Counted from the first letter of the stretch, positions 34,550-43,458 are shown. The stretch: 64,000 nucleotides of DNA from Cryptosporangium aurantiacum (GCF_900143005.1 NZ_FRCS01000024.1:27779-91778); one strand, 5' to 3'. Numbers and translations are program-made. The notes: generated from the letters alone by a model not told the origin.

Positions 34550-35205
34550 TCGGGCTCCACCGGCTGGCCTGGCGCAGGCAGCGCTGGGCGGTGTTCGTCG
34601 CGCTCCTCGTCGTCGCGTTCTACGTCTGGGGTGCCACCGTCCGGTCGCCGGAGTTCGCCGCACTGGCGTGGCGCGCGGGTTCGTTCGCCGAGCCGTGGTA
34701 CGTGCTGCCGATCGGTTTCGGCGCGTGCTGGGCCGCGCCGCTGCTGGCCCGTGAGCAACAGCGCCGCACGGTCGACCTGGCCTATACGCAGTCGGTGTCG
34801 CGGGCCGGCTGGCTGCTGACCTGGATCGCGCCGGTCCTGATCGTCGCGGCCGTCGCGACCACGTCCGTGTACGTGGCCTTCGCCTACGTGATCGAACCGG
34901 GGGTGTACTCGGCGTGGGGCATCGTCACGCCCGAGGACATTCCGTTCGCCGTCGGAATGGTCCTGTTGGCGGTGGCGGTGGGGCTCTTCGCCGGTGCGGT
35001 GTTCGGCCGGACGGTACCGGCGGTGGCCGCGGCCGTGGCCGGCATCCTGGCGGTGCCGTACCCGCTGAGGATCGTGGCCGTGCTGATGGCCGCTACGGAG
35101 ACCGACACGTTTCCCTGGTACGTCGTGCTGGACACCTACCTCGCGGCGGCGGTACTGCTGGCCGGGACGGCCTGGTGGATGATCCGACGGGTGCCGCGGT
35201 CATGA
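34546..35205 (+). CDS. ABC-2-type permease subunit A
   Basis: A 219-residue membrane protein with six predicted helices (AVFVALLVVAFYVWG, GFGACWAAPLLAREQQ, DLAYTQSVSRAGWLLTWI). The segment LLAREQQRRTVDLAYTQSV is typical of these transporter subunits. ATGA overlaps join it to both neighbours. Confidence 0.82.
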   Translation: MIGLHRLAWRRQRWAVFVALLVVAFYVWGATVRSPEFAALAWRAGSFAEPWYVLPIGFGACWAAPLLAREQQRRTVDLAYTQSVSRAGWLLTWIAPVLIVAAVATTSVYVAFAYVIEPGVYSAWGIVTPEDIPFAVGMVLLAVAVGLFAGAVFGRTVPAVAAAVAGILAVPYPLRIVAVLMAATETDTFPWYVVLDTYLAAAVLLAGTAWWMIRRVPRS

Positions 35206-35855
35206 GCGGGCTGGCGTGGTTCACCTGGCGGCAGCAGCGGTCGATCGTGGTCGCCGGGCTCGCCGTGGTCGCCGGCATCGCGCTGGCGGGGTACATCGAG
35301 ACCCATCTGACGTTCCACCTCCTGGCGGCCAGCAACACCCGGGCGCTGGCCGCGTTCCTGCCGGCGGCGCTGGGAGTGTTCTGGGGCGCGCCGCTGCTGG
35401 CCCGGCCGCTGGAGAACCACACCGCGGATCTGATCTGGACGCAGACCGTGCCCCGGGTGCGGTGGTTCGCTGCGGCGCTGGTGGGGCTGGGGGTCGCCAC
35501 GATCGGCGTCGCCCTGGCCGTGCGCGCGATCCTGTCGGCAGTGCTGGCCGACCGCTTCGACGGCCACTACACCCACGACGTGGTGTCGGTGGCCGCGATC
35601 GGGTACGCGTGTTTCGCGGTCGCGCTCGGCGTGTTCGCCGGTGCGGCGATCGGGCGGGTGGAGCCGGCGATGGTGGTCACGCTGCTGGTCTACGCGGTCG
35701 TGCGGTTCGCCGGGGGCGAAGTGCGGTGGCGGGAACCGGACTGGTGGCACCGGGACGACCTGCCGTGGATCGAGCTCGCGGCCTACGGCGGGCTCGCGGC
35801 CGCGCTGATCGCCGGTGCGTTTGTCGTCGTGGCGCGGAGAGGAACGGGCCGATGA
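35202..35855 (+). CDS. ABC-2-type permease subunit B
   Basis: A 217-residue paralogue of the preceding permease: WRQQRSIVVAGLAVVAGIAL, FWGAPLLARPLENHTADLIW and TQTVPRVRWF. It starts within the stop of subunit A and overlaps the regulator by 4 bp. The two subunits probably form the export channel together. Confidence 0.82.
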   Translation: MSGLAWFTWRQQRSIVVAGLAVVAGIALAGYIETHLTFHLLAASNTRALAAFLPAALGVFWGAPLLARPLENHTADLIWTQTVPRVRWFAAALVGLGVATIGVALAVRAILSAVLADRFDGHYTHDVVSVAAIGYACFAVALGVFAGAAIGRVEPAMVVTLLVYAVVRFAGGEVRWREPDWWHRDDLPWIELAAYGGLAAALIAGAFVVVARRGTGR

Positions 35856-36244
35856 TCGAGTTCCGGCTGGACCGGGCGTCCGGCGTGACCACGTATCTGC
35901 AACTCGTCCAGCAGGTCAAGGACGCGCTCCGGCTGGGCGTGCTGGAGGCGGGCGACCAGCTGCCGACCGCGAGGGCCGTGGTCGCGGCGCTGGCGATCAA
36001 CCCGAACACCGTCCACAAGGCCTACCGCGAGCTGGAACGCGAGGGCCTGGTCGAGTCCCGGCAGGGCCAGGGCACGTTCGTCACCCGCTCGCTGGCGTCC
36101 CCCGCCCTGGACGCGCATCCCGACCTGCGCCGCTCGCTGGTCGGGTGGCTCACCGACGCGCACACGGCCGGTCTCGACCGGGACGCCGTCAACGCACTGT
36201 TCACCAGCGCGATGCGGGAGGTTTTCGCCGAACAGGTCGCTTGA
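35852..36244 (+). CDS. GntR-family regulator, YtrA subfamily
   Basis: A 130-residue regulator with one winged HTH (YLQLVQQVKDALRLGVLEAG, LPTARAVVAALAINPNTVHK, GTFVTR) and a very short C-terminal tail, as in YtrA-type GntR proteins that control ABC transporters. It is the last gene of the exporter operon, in line with autoregulation at the dyads near 33.6 kb. Confidence 0.9.
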   Translation: MIEFRLDRASGVTTYLQLVQQVKDALRLGVLEAGDQLPTARAVVAALAINPNTVHKAYRELEREGLVESRQGQGTFVTRSLASPALDAHPDLRRSLVGWLTDAHTAGLDRDAVNALFTSAMREVFAEQVA

Positions 36245-36299
36245 CTCCGCGCGCTGGGGACCCCATGAAAGGATCGGGGTCCGGGCGTAGGGGAGGTTC

Positions 36300-37667
36300 A
36301 TGAACTCTTTTCAACCCCACGTATCTCCGCAGTCCGAGCGGCGTCCGCAGGGGTCGGTCGAAAAGAATTCAACGGCGGAGGCTCGCTCAGGCCGGCGTCG
36401 ACGGGTCTGGTGGGGGGTAGCGGCGGTGGTCGCTGCGGCTGCCGTCGGGCTCACCGCGACCGTCACCCAGACCGGTTCGGACAGCGGCGACGGCCGTCGG
36501 AGCGGCCCGATCAGCGACCGCGGCGACGCGCACACGCTCACCGTCGGCCCCGAGGGGGAGTACGAGACGATCCAGGCCGCCGTCGACGACGCCGGTCCCG
36601 GCGACACCGTCCGCATCGCCGGCGGCACGTATCACGAGGTCGTGCACCTGACCCGGGGCGGTCGGCCGGGTGCCTACCTGACGATCACCGCGAAGCCGGG
36701 AGAGAAGGTCGTCCTCGACGGCGAGGGGTCGCTGCCGGGCACCTCGTCGGAGACCCGCGGGCTGATCACGCTCGACCAGCAGCAGTACGTCCGGATCTCC
36801 GGCCTCACCGTGACCCGGTCGCAGCGGCACGGCATCTACGCCGGCCACGCGAGCCATGTCGTGGTGGAGAACAGCGAGGTCTCGTACGCGCAGGACGGCG
36901 GCATCCTGATCGGCGACGGCGCCGACCTGATCGTCACCGGCAACCGCGTCCACCACAACAACGCGGCAGCCGAGGGGGGTGACATCGACCGCGCCGCGAA
37001 CGAGGGCATCACGCTGTACCAGGCGACGAACTTCCGGATCCAGGGCAACGTCGTCCACGAGAACTTCGAGGAAGGGATCGACGTCAAGAACGACACGACG
37101 GACGGGACGATCCAGGACAACCGGGTCTACGCGAATAACGGGCCGAACATCTACATCGACGGCGCGAGCGACGTCCAGGTGTTCAACAATGACGTGTACG
37201 ACGCGAAGGGACCGACGAAGTCGGGCATCGGGCTCGCGGTCGAGTCGGGTGGCACCGCCCGGAACGTCCAGATCTTCAACAACCTGCTGCACGGAAACCC
37301 AGGCGGCGGCGTGGACTTCTGGGTCGGTGGTTACACGAACGTCGCGATCTACAACAACACGATCTACCGCAACGGCCGGGCCGCGATCCGGGTCGACAAC
37401 GGCACGGTGAGCAACTCCGTCGCGACGAACAACATCGTGTACGGCAACCCGCTGTACGACGTCCCCGGCATCACGATGAGCAACAACCTGACGTCGGATC
37501 CGGAGTTCGTCGACCTCGCCGCCGGAGACGTTCGGCTCAAGGAGAGCTCGCCCGCGATCGACGCGGCGACGCCGGCGCGGGCGCCGGCGTTCGACGTCAC
37601 CGGCGCCGCGCGTCCGGTCGGCGCCGGGCCCGACCTCGGCGCGTACGAGTTCGGCGCTACGCGCTGA
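36300..37667 (+). CDS. Secreted right-handed parallel beta-helix protein
   Basis: The 455-residue protein has a basic cytoplasmic start, one signal-anchor helix (about 36-56) and a beta-helix of about ten coils from residue 80. DTVRIAGGTYHEVVHL, GIYAGHASHVVVENSEVSYA, GILIGDGADLIVTGNRVHHN and NVAIYNNTIYRNG show the repeated N-x-V/I pattern of pectate-lyase-like/NosD proteins. A polysaccharide-binding or lyase role is possible but no catalytic residues can be assigned. Its stop codon lies in the first, degenerate copy of a tandem repeat. Confidence 0.85.
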   Translation: MNSFQPHVSPQSERRPQGSVEKNSTAEARSGRRRRVWWGVAAVVAAAAVGLTATVTQTGSDSGDGRRSGPISDRGDAHTLTVGPEGEYETIQAAVDDAGPGDTVRIAGGTYHEVVHLTRGGRPGAYLTITAKPGEKVVLDGEGSLPGTSSETRGLITLDQQQYVRISGLTVTRSQRHGIYAGHASHVVVENSEVSYAQDGGILIGDGADLIVTGNRVHHNNAAAEGGDIDRAANEGITLYQATNFRIQGNVVHENFEEGIDVKNDTTDGTIQDNRVYANNGPNIYIDGASDVQVFNNDVYDAKGPTKSGIGLAVESGGTARNVQIFNNLLHGNPGGGVDFWVGGYTNVAIYNNTIYRNGRAAIRVDNGTVSNSVATNNIVYGNPLYDVPGITMSNNLTSDPEFVDLAAGDVRLKESSPAIDAATPARAPAFDVTGAARPVGAGPDLGAYEFGATR

Positions 37668-37756
37668 TCCCCGCCTCTACGCGTTGATCCCGGCCTTATG
37701 CGTTGATCCCGGCCTTATGCGTTGATCCCGGCCTTATGCGTTGATCCACGCCTTGG
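37661..37756. repeat. 19-bp tandem repeat spanning two convergent gene ends
   Basis: The unit GCGTTGATCCCGGCCTTAT occurs three times exactly (37681-37737), flanked by a degenerate copy on each side (37661-37680 and 37738-37756). The left copy contains the stop of the beta-helix gene and the right copies contain the last codons and stop of the LLM gene. Confidence 0.9.
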
Positions 37757-38717
37757 CGAGCAGCTCGACCGAGCGGAGGCGGCCCTCGGTGTTCGGCGAC
37801 TGGTGCGCGGTGATCAGCTCGTCCGCGTCGGCTTCCTCGCGGAAGCCTTCCAGGTAGGTCCGGACGTCACCGGGCGTGCCGACCGCGGAGTAGGTCAGCA
37901 TCTGGTCGACGTGCTGGGCGGCACCGGACTGCAGCAGCTCGTCGGTCTCGGCGTCGGTGAGGTTCCGGCCCCGGCCGAACAGCGCGCGGGCGCGGAGGCG
38001 GCGGGTGAGCTCGAGCTGGCGCCGGGCGTCCTCGTCGGAGTCGGCGGCCAGCACGTTGACCCCGGCGATCACGTACGGCTCGGCCAGTTGCTCGGAGGGC
38101 CGGAACTCCCGCCGGTAGACCGCGACCGCCTGGTGCAACGCCTGCGGCGCGAAGTGGGATGCGAACGCGTAGGGCAGTCCGAGAGCCGCGGCGAGCTGGG
38201 CGCCGAACAGCGACGAGCCCAGGAGGTAGAGCGGGACGTCCGAACCCTTACCGGGATAGGCGTTGACGCCCGCGACCCGCGTGTTGCCGGTGAGGTACCC
38301 CTGCAGCTCCTGGACGTCCTGCGGGAACGAGTCGGCCGACCGCGGATCGCGCCGCAGCGCGTACATCGTGTTCTGGTCGGAGCCCGGCGCGCGGCCGAGG
38401 CCCAGGTCGATGCGGCCGGGGTACATCGCGGCGAGCGTGCCGAACTGCTCGGCGATCGTCAGCGGGGCGTGGTTGGGCAGCATGATGCCGCCCGCGCCGA
38501 GCCGGATGCGGCTGGTCTGCGCGCCGACGTGCGAGATCAGGACGCTGGTCGCCGACGACATGATCGACGGCATGTTGTGATGCTCGGCGTACCAGACCCG
38601 CTGGTAGCCGTGCTCCTCCGCGGTCCGGGCCAGCGCGACGCTCGCGGCGATCGCGGCGGTGGCGGACTCGCCGGCAGCGACCGGGGCCAGGTCGAGGATC
38701 GAGAGCGGGACGGGCAT
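37734..38717 (-). CDS. LLM-class flavin-dependent oxidoreductase
   Basis: A 327-residue luciferase-family enzyme of the YhbW/MsnO8-like group: [49 protein letters not shown] and [12 protein letters not shown]. It probably uses FMN; the substrate is unknown. GGAGGT lies upstream of the ATG. Each copy of the tandem repeat at its 3' end repeats the codons I-N-A-stop. Confidence 0.9.
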   Translation of the reverse strand: MPVPLSILDLAPVAAGESATAAIAASVALARTAEEHGYQRVWYAEHHNMPSIMSSATSVLISHVGAQTSRIRLGAGGIMLPNHAPLTIAEQFGTLAAMYPGRIDLGLGRAPGSDQNTMYALRRDPRSADSFPQDVQELQGYLTGNTRVAGVNAYPGKGSDVPLYLLGSSLFGAQLAAALGLPYAFASHFAPQALHQAVAVYRREFRPSEQLAEPYVIAGVNVLAADSDEDARRQLELTRRLRARALFGRGRNLTDAETDELLQSGAAQHVDQMLTYSAVGTPGDVRTYLEGFREEADADELITAHQSPNTEGRLRSVELLAKAWINA

Positions 38718-38853
38718 GGCCGGTTACCTCCGGGGTCGTACGAGTCGGGCGCTGACGCGGCGGCGATGCGTCGCCGGCACATTCGGTACAACGCCGTCGG
38801 CGCCGTCGGTAATACCCGTCCGGCTCCGTCTCACGGTCCGCGTGTGACGTGGC

Positions 38854-39270
38854 TCAATCGGGTAGAGCCTGGCGGATCTGCTCTGCGGTCATGTCCAGCT
38901 CCGAGCGGGCCGGGAAGCGCCACTGCGCGTCGAGGCGGAAGCCGTCGCCGGCGAAGCGCGGGACGACGTGCAGGTGGACGTGGAAGACCTCCTGGCCGGC
39001 CGGCTCCCCGTCGGCCAGGAACAGGTTGACGCCGTCGCAGCGCACGCCGGAGCCGCGGAGCGCCCCGGCGAGCCGCTGGGCCGTGCCCCAGATCGCCGGG
39101 CCGAGCTCGGTCGGGAGGTCGGACAGCCCGACGGCGTGCCGACGCGGGATGACGAGCAGGTGCCCCGGGGTCACCGGGCGGATGTCGAGGAACGCGAGCA
39201 CGTCGTCGTCGGCGTGGACGAGGCTCGCCGGGCTCTCCCCGCGCACGATCGCGCAGAACACGCAGTCCAT
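38854..39270 (-). CDS. HIT-family nucleotide hydrolase/transferase
   Basis: A 138-residue histidine-triad protein. CVFCAIVRGE, VLAFLDIRPVTPGHLLVIP and the catalytic HVHLHVVP triad are all present. It acts on nucleoside phosphoramidates or dinucleotides. A GGAAGGA ribosome site precedes the ATG. It lies 11 bp after the TetR stop and may share its transcript. The 136 bp to the LLM gene hold no gene. Confidence 0.92.
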   Translation of the reverse strand: MDCVFCAIVRGESPASLVHADDDVLAFLDIRPVTPGHLLVIPRRHAVGLSDLPTELGPAIWGTAQRLAGALRGSGVRCDGVNLFLADGEPAGQEVFHVHLHVVPRFAGDGFRLDAQWRFPARSELDMTAEQIRQALPD

Positions 39271-39281
39271 GGTCGTCCTTC

Positions 39282-39884
39282 CTACCGCGTCAGGCCGTGC
39301 TCCAGGTGGCCGAGGGCCGCGTCGACGATCGTCGGGAGGTCATTGTCGGGGTCGTCGGCCCACGCGTCGAGCGCGGCGATCAGCGCGCCCATCACCGCAC
39401 CGGCCGTGGCGCGGACCGCGAGATCGGTGTGCTCCCGGCCGGTGCGCTCGGCGAACGCCTCCGCGATCAGGCGCATGGTCTGCGTCATCTGGTCGAGCAT
39501 CGCCGCCCGCAGTGCGGGCTCCGCGATGACGAGCCTCAGTCGCTCGCGCATCTCGTCCGACTGCTCGGGGGTGAGCGTGTCGAAGTGAGCGCGGAGCGCG
39601 CGCCGGACCGCCTCCACCGGTGACGATTCGGCTGGTTGCCGCAGGAGCGTCTTGACGATCACCGGGTCGAAGTCGTCCTGCAGGACGACGTCCTCCTTGG
39701 TGGGGAAGTACCGGAAGAACGTCGTCTCCGACACCTCGGCCGCGGTGATGATCTGCTCGACGGTCGTGGCCTGATAGCCCTGCGCCCGGAACAGGCGCAG
39801 GGCGTGCGTCTGGATCGCGGCGCGCGTGCGGGCCTTCTTCCGCTCGCGGAGGCCGAGCGTGGGGCCCTCAGCCGTGGGCGGCAT
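39282..39884 (-). CDS. TetR-family regulator of the adjacent MFS pump
   Basis: A 200-residue regulator with HTH TRAAIQTHALRLFRAQGYQA, VEQIITAAEVSETTFFRYFP and an AcrR-type C-terminal domain. It overlaps the 3' end of the MFS gene by 17 bp, so both are in one operon, and a strong palindrome before that operon is its probable operator. Confidence 0.9.
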   Translation of the reverse strand: MPPTAEGPTLGLRERKKARTRAAIQTHALRLFRAQGYQATTVEQIITAAEVSETTFFRYFPTKEDVVLQDDFDPVIVKTLLRQPAESSPVEAVRRALRAHFDTLTPEQSDEMRERLRLVIAEPALRAAMLDQMTQTMRLIAEAFAERTGREHTDLAVRATAGAVMGALIAALDAWADDPDNDLPTIVDAALGHLEHGLTR

Positions 39885-41379
39885 CCATGTGTTCCCTCCG
39901 CGCCGGATGGTCGGTTGTGTCCCTGCGCGGGAGCAACACCGCCGCGGCGATGGCGCCCGCCACCGCGATGGCTGCGGAGACCAGCAGGGACGTCCGGAAT
40001 CCTGCCACGAACGCGCCGAGCACCGCGTCGTGAACAGCGTCGGATCCCGTCCGGCTCGCCACGTCGAGGCCGTCGGCCAGGCCGCGACGCGCCGCCTCGG
40101 TCACCCCGGACGTCTCGAGCCGGTCCTGGTAGACCGCGACGACGATGCTGCCGGAGATCGCCGCGCCGAACGGGCCGCTGGTCTTGTTGAAGGCCTGCAC
40201 CACGGCCGAGCCCACGCCGCTGTGCTCGGCGTCGAGGCCGGAGAGCGCAGCGGACGTGGCCGCGGTCAGGACCATGCCGGTGCCGACGCCCAGGACGCAG
40301 GTCCAGGCGCCGATCCACCACGAGCCCGAGTCGACGTCGGTCGTGGTGCCGAGGAGAAGCCCGGCGGCCAGGACGAGGAAGCCGGCTGCGACCGTCGGCC
40401 GCACGCCGGCCGTACGCCCGAGCGGAGCGCTCAGACCGGCGCCCAGGACCGTTCCCGCGATCAGCGGGAGCAGCGAGAGTCCGGAGTGGATCGGCTCTGC
40501 GCCGCGCACGTCCTGGAAGAACTGCGGAAGCGTGAACAGCGTGCCGATCATGGCCAGACCGGCGACGGCCACGAGCGCCGACCCGCGGAGGAACGTCGCC
40601 GAGCCGAACAGCGCCCGGTCGATCAGCGGACGAGCGGCCCCGCGGCGTTCCCACCCGGCGAATCCGACGAGCGCTACGAGACCGCCACCCAGCAGCGCCA
40701 GCGTTCCGGCGTCGTCCCAGCCGTGCTGCCCGGCGCGGATCACGCCGCCGATCGTCAGCACCAGCCCGAGAGCGGACGTGACGGTGCCGAGCGGATCGAG
40801 GCCGGGACGCTCGGCCGCCCTCGACTCCGGGATCAGCAGGACGCCGACGCCGAGGGCGACCAGGACGACCGGCACGTTGAGAAGGAACACCCAGCCCCAC
40901 CAGAAGCGGTCGAGCATCCAGCCGCCGAGCAACGGCCCCAGCAGCAACGAGAGGAAGTTCGCTGCCTGGTAGACGGCGACGGCCCGAGGCCGCTCGGCCG
41001 CGGGGAACAGCACGACGAGGGCGGAGAGCGCCATCACCGTGATGCCGGCTCCCGACAGGCCCTGCAGCGCCCGCCCGCCGAGGAAGACACCGACCGACGG
41101 CGCGTAGGCGCAGATCGCCGACCCGACGCCGAACCCGACGAGCGACGTCAGCAGGACCTTCTTGCGGCCGAACCGGTCGCCGAGCACGCCGACCGGCAGG
41201 ACCGCCGCCGCGAGCACGAGCAGATAACCGGACGAGAACCAAACGAGGTCGGACTGGGAGGCGTCGAGTGCGCCGGCGAGCGTCGGCAGCGCGACGGACA
41301 GGACCGTGCCGTCGAGCCCGACGACGAGGACACCGAGGTTGAGAGCGGCCAGAGCCCACCATCGGCCGGTCGATTGCAT
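39868..41379 (-). CDS. MFS drug:H+ antiporter, DHA2 (EmrB/QacA-like)
   Basis: A 503-residue transporter with about 14 helices. VVGLDGTVLSVALPTLAGAL is the motif D/C region of 14-TM exporters and GVLGDRFGRKKVLL is motif A. It probably exports toxic hydrophobic compounds. The ATG at 41379 begins just before the first helix; the longer frame to 41481 runs through the operator. Confidence 0.92.
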   Translation of the reverse strand: MQSTGRWWALAALNLGVLVVGLDGTVLSVALPTLAGALDASQSDLVWFSSGYLLVLAAAVLPVGVLGDRFGRKKVLLTSLVGFGVGSAICAYAPSVGVFLGGRALQGLSGAGITVMALSALVVLFPAAERPRAVAVYQAANFLSLLLGPLLGGWMLDRFWWGWVFLLNVPVVLVALGVGVLLIPESRAAERPGLDPLGTVTSALGLVLTIGGVIRAGQHGWDDAGTLALLGGGLVALVGFAGWERRGAARPLIDRALFGSATFLRGSALVAVAGLAMIGTLFTLPQFFQDVRGAEPIHSGLSLLPLIAGTVLGAGLSAPLGRTAGVRPTVAAGFLVLAAGLLLGTTTDVDSGSWWIGAWTCVLGVGTGMVLTAATSAALSGLDAEHSGVGSAVVQAFNKTSGPFGAAISGSIVVAVYQDRLETSGVTEAARRGLADGLDVASRTGSDAVHDAVLGAFVAGFRTSLLVSAAIAVAGAIAAAVLLPRRDTTDHPARREHMDAAHG

Positions 41380-41398
41380 GGGCGTCCTCCTCTTGGGG

Positions 41399-41420
41399 GT
41401 TACTGTCAGATAACAGTAAC
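41399..41420. promoter_or_regulatory. Palindromic operator upstream of the MFS-TetR operon
   Basis: GTTACTGT-N6-ACAGTAAC is a perfect 22-bp dyad 20 bp before the MFS start. A second dyad, CCTCC-N6-GGAGG (41420-41435), follows and may act as a terminator for the wrbA-side transcript or as part of the promoter. TetR binding is the natural inference. Confidence 0.7.
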
Positions 41421-41440
41421 CTCCACTTTTGGAGGCGGTG

Positions 41441-42043
41441 TCAAGCGGACGCCTTGAGCGCGGTCGCGGTGTCGACGGCACGCTGCGCCTGGTGCCGTGC
41501 GGCGTGCAGGATCACGTCGGTGGGCGGGCCGTCGCCGGCGACGTGGGAGGTGCCGTACGGGTTCCCGGACCGGAACTGGATCGGGTCGGTGTAACCGGGC
41601 GGCACGATGATCCCGCCCCAGTGGTAGAACACGTTGCCCAGCGCCAGCAGCGTGCTCTCCTGACCGCCGTGGGCGGTGTTGGACGCGGTGAAGGCCGAGT
41701 AGACCTTGCCGGCGAGCGCGCCCTGGAACCAGAGCGGGCCCGTGGTGTCCAGGAACGCCTTGAGCTGGTACGACACGTTGCCGAAGCGGGTGGGCGTCCC
41801 GAACAGCACGACGTCGGCCCAGGCCAGGTCGTCGAGCGTGGCCTCGGGGACGTCGGCGGTGTCCTCGAGGTGCTGGACCCACTCCGGCCTGGTGCTGATC
41901 GCCTCCGCGGGTGCGAGCTCGGCCACTTTGCGCAGCCGGACGGTCGCGCCCGCCTTCTCCGCGCCCTCGGCGACGGCCCTGGCCAGCGTGTGCACGGTGC
42001 CGGTGGCGCTGTAGTAGATGATCGCGGCGTTGACGGGTTGCAT
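41441..42043 (-). CDS. wrbA: NAD(P)H:quinone oxidoreductase, type IV (WrbA-like)
   Basis: A 200-residue flavodoxin-like FMN protein. IIYYSATGTVHTLARAVAEG is the FMN phosphate loop, FGTPTRFGNVSYQLKAFLD the flavin-contact loop, and SAFTASNTAHGGQESTLLAL, GGIIVPPGYTDP and NPYGTSHVAG are WrbA hallmarks. It reduces quinones by two electrons against oxidative stress. It is divergent from an ECF41 sigma factor gene and has an ECF41-like promoter, so it is probably that sigma factor's target. Confidence 0.9.
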   Translation of the reverse strand: MQPVNAAIIYYSATGTVHTLARAVAEGAEKAGATVRLRKVAELAPAEAISTRPEWVQHLEDTADVPEATLDDLAWADVVLFGTPTRFGNVSYQLKAFLDTTGPLWFQGALAGKVYSAFTASNTAHGGQESTLLALGNVFYHWGGIIVPPGYTDPIQFRSGNPYGTSHVAGDGPPTDVILHAARHQAQRAVDTATALKASA

Positions 42044-42084
42044 GAGAGGTCTCCACATGGCTCGGTGGAACGGTGCACCGGTAC

Positions 42085-42111
42085 GACGAGACGGCGGCGC
42101 GAAGTGTGAGG
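42085..42111 (-). promoter_or_regulatory. Predicted ECF41-dependent promoter of wrbA
   Basis: On the minus strand CCTCACA is followed by exactly 16 nt and then CGTC. The known ECF41 promoter is TGTCACA-N16-CGTC, so five of seven -35 bases, the spacer and the whole -10 fit. The -10 lies about 42 nt before the wrbA ATG. Confidence 0.6.
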
Positions 42112-42167
42112 GCCTGACGTTCGGACGCGGTGCTTCGTCGTAGGGAAGAGGACGACGAAGGAGCACG

Positions 42168-43046
42168 ATGACGATCCCGACGAGCGAACGACCCGCGCTG
42201 ATCAACGTCGCGTACCGGCTCCTCGGCTCGCTGGCCGATGCCGAGGACGCCGTCCAGGAGGCCTACGCCCGCTGGTACGCGCTGACCCCGCATCAGCGGG
42301 ACGCGATCGCCGCGCCGGCCGCCTGGCTGACGACGGTCGTCGGCCGGATCTGCCTCGACGTGCTCGGGTCCGCGCGGGTGCGGCGGGAGCGTTACGTCGG
42401 TGAGTGGATCCCGGAGCCGCTGCCCGATCCCGCGGAGTGGATCGGCGGGACCGACCCGGCCGACCGGGTCACGCTCGACGAGTCGGTGACGATGGCCTTC
42501 CTCGTCGTGCTCGACGCGATGACACCGGCCGAACGCGTCGCGTTCGTACTCCACGACGTCTTCCGCTATCCGTTCGCCGACGTCGCCGAGATCGTCGGAC
42601 GAACCCCCGCGGCCTGCCGCCAGCTGGCCTCCTCCGCCCGCCGCCGCGTCCGTACCGCGCAAACCCCCGCCACCCCGAGCGTCGAGCAGGCCGGCGTCGT
42701 CAAGCAGTTCAAAGCCGCCTGGGAAGCCAAGGACATCAACGCGCTGGTCGGCCTGCTCACGCCCGACGCGACCGCGGTCGGCGACGGCGGGGGACGCGCG
42801 CACGCGGTGCTCCGCCCGATCGAGGGCGCCGGCGAGATCGCCGGGTTCTTCGCGGGTCGTGCCACGTCCGGCCTGACCTTCCTGGAGCGCACGGTCAACG
42901 GTCAGCCGGGTCTGGTGGTCCTCGCGGACGACGTTCCGGTGGCGGTGCTGGCGTTCGACGTCGTCGGCGACCGGATCCGGCACATCTGGGCCGTGCTCAA
43001 CCCCGAGAAGCTCCGGCCCTGGACGGCGGGGACCACACCGCGCTAG
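42168..43046 (+). CDS. ECF41-family sigma factor with SnoaL-like C-terminal domain
   Basis: The 292-residue sigma factor contains region 2 ([20 protein letters not shown]), region 4 ([32 protein letters not shown]) and an extra SnoaL-like domain of about 110 residues. The ECF41 marks are present: [10 protein letters not shown] between the domains, DGGGRAHAV and the final NPEKL. ECF41 factors are controlled by their own C-terminal domain without a separate anti-sigma factor. They usually act on a neighbouring oxidoreductase gene, here wrbA. Confidence 0.93.
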   Translation: MTIPTSERPALINVAYRLLGSLADAEDAVQEAYARWYALTPHQRDAIAAPAAWLTTVVGRICLDVLGSARVRRERYVGEWIPEPLPDPAEWIGGTDPADRVTLDESVTMAFLVVLDAMTPAERVAFVLHDVFRYPFADVAEIVGRTPAACRQLASSARRRVRTAQTPATPSVEQAGVVKQFKAAWEAKDINALVGLLTPDATAVGDGGGRAHAVLRPIEGAGEIAGFFAGRATSGLTFLERTVNGQPGLVVLADDVPVAVLAFDVVGDRIRHIWAVLNPEKLRPWTAGTTPR

Positions 43047-43411
43047 CGCAGGCGGCGCAGAATGCTGACGACCAGGCCCAGGATCGTGGCGTCGTCGGCG
43101 TCGACCGGCGGGTAGTGCGGGTTGCGCGGGAGCAGCCGGACGTGGCCGTCGGTCACCTGCAGCACCTTGACCGTGGCCTCGCCGTCGAGCATCGCGGCGA
43201 CGATCGCGCCGTTGTCGGCGGTCGGCTGCCGCCGCACGACGACGATGTCCCCGTCGCAGATCGCGGCCTCGATCATCGAGTCGCCGCGGACGCGGAGCGT
43301 GAAAAAGTCACCGTGCCCCACCAGGCTGGCCGGGAGCGTGAGCGCCTCCTCGAAGTTCTCTTCCGCGGTGAGGAACGGCTGCTGACGCTCAGCCGGCGGG
43401 GAAGGTGCCAT
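43043..43411 (-). CDS. Stand-alone LexA/UmuD-like S24 serine peptidase domain
   Basis: The 122-residue protein corresponds to the C-terminal half of Lex[15 protein letters not shown] holds Ser45 and GEATVKVL holds Lys82; the 37-residue spacing equals that of E. coli LexA S119/K156. The ends ([20 protein letters not shown]) also fit LexA. The DNA-binding HTH domain is absent and no Ala-Gly cleavage site is present where it would be expected. It may be UmuD-like, or may act on other proteins. No umuC/dinB gene is adjacent. It overlaps the convergent ECF41 gene by 4 bp. Confidence 0.82.
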   Translation of the reverse strand: MAPSPPAERQQPFLTAEENFEEALTLPASLVGHGDFFTLRVRGDSMIEAAICDGDIVVVRRQPTADNGAIVAAMLDGEATVKVLQVTDGHVRLLPRNPHYPPVDADDATILGLVVSILRRLR

Positions 43412-43421
43412 ACCAGCACCC

Positions 43422-43442
43422 TACGACATTTTCTCGATCGTA
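43422..43442. promoter_or_regulatory. Dyad upstream of the LexA-like gene
   Basis: TACGA-N11-TCGTA lies 11 bp before the ATG of the LexA-like gene in an AT-richer stretch. It is not the actinobacterial SOS box (GAAC-N4-GTTC). It may be an operator, but the evidence is only the symmetry. Confidence 0.3.
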
Positions 43443-43458
43443 TGTACTAAGGAAGTGG

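Noticed and set aside
38847..38875. tRNA D-arm-like sequence (GTGGCTCAATCGGGTAGAGC)
   Set aside because: No acceptor, anticodon or T-arm follows; the bases overlap the end of the HIT-family gene.
43412..43458. SOS (LexA) box before the LexA-like gene
   Set aside because: No GAAC-N4-GTTC match is present; only a TACGA/TCGTA dyad was found.
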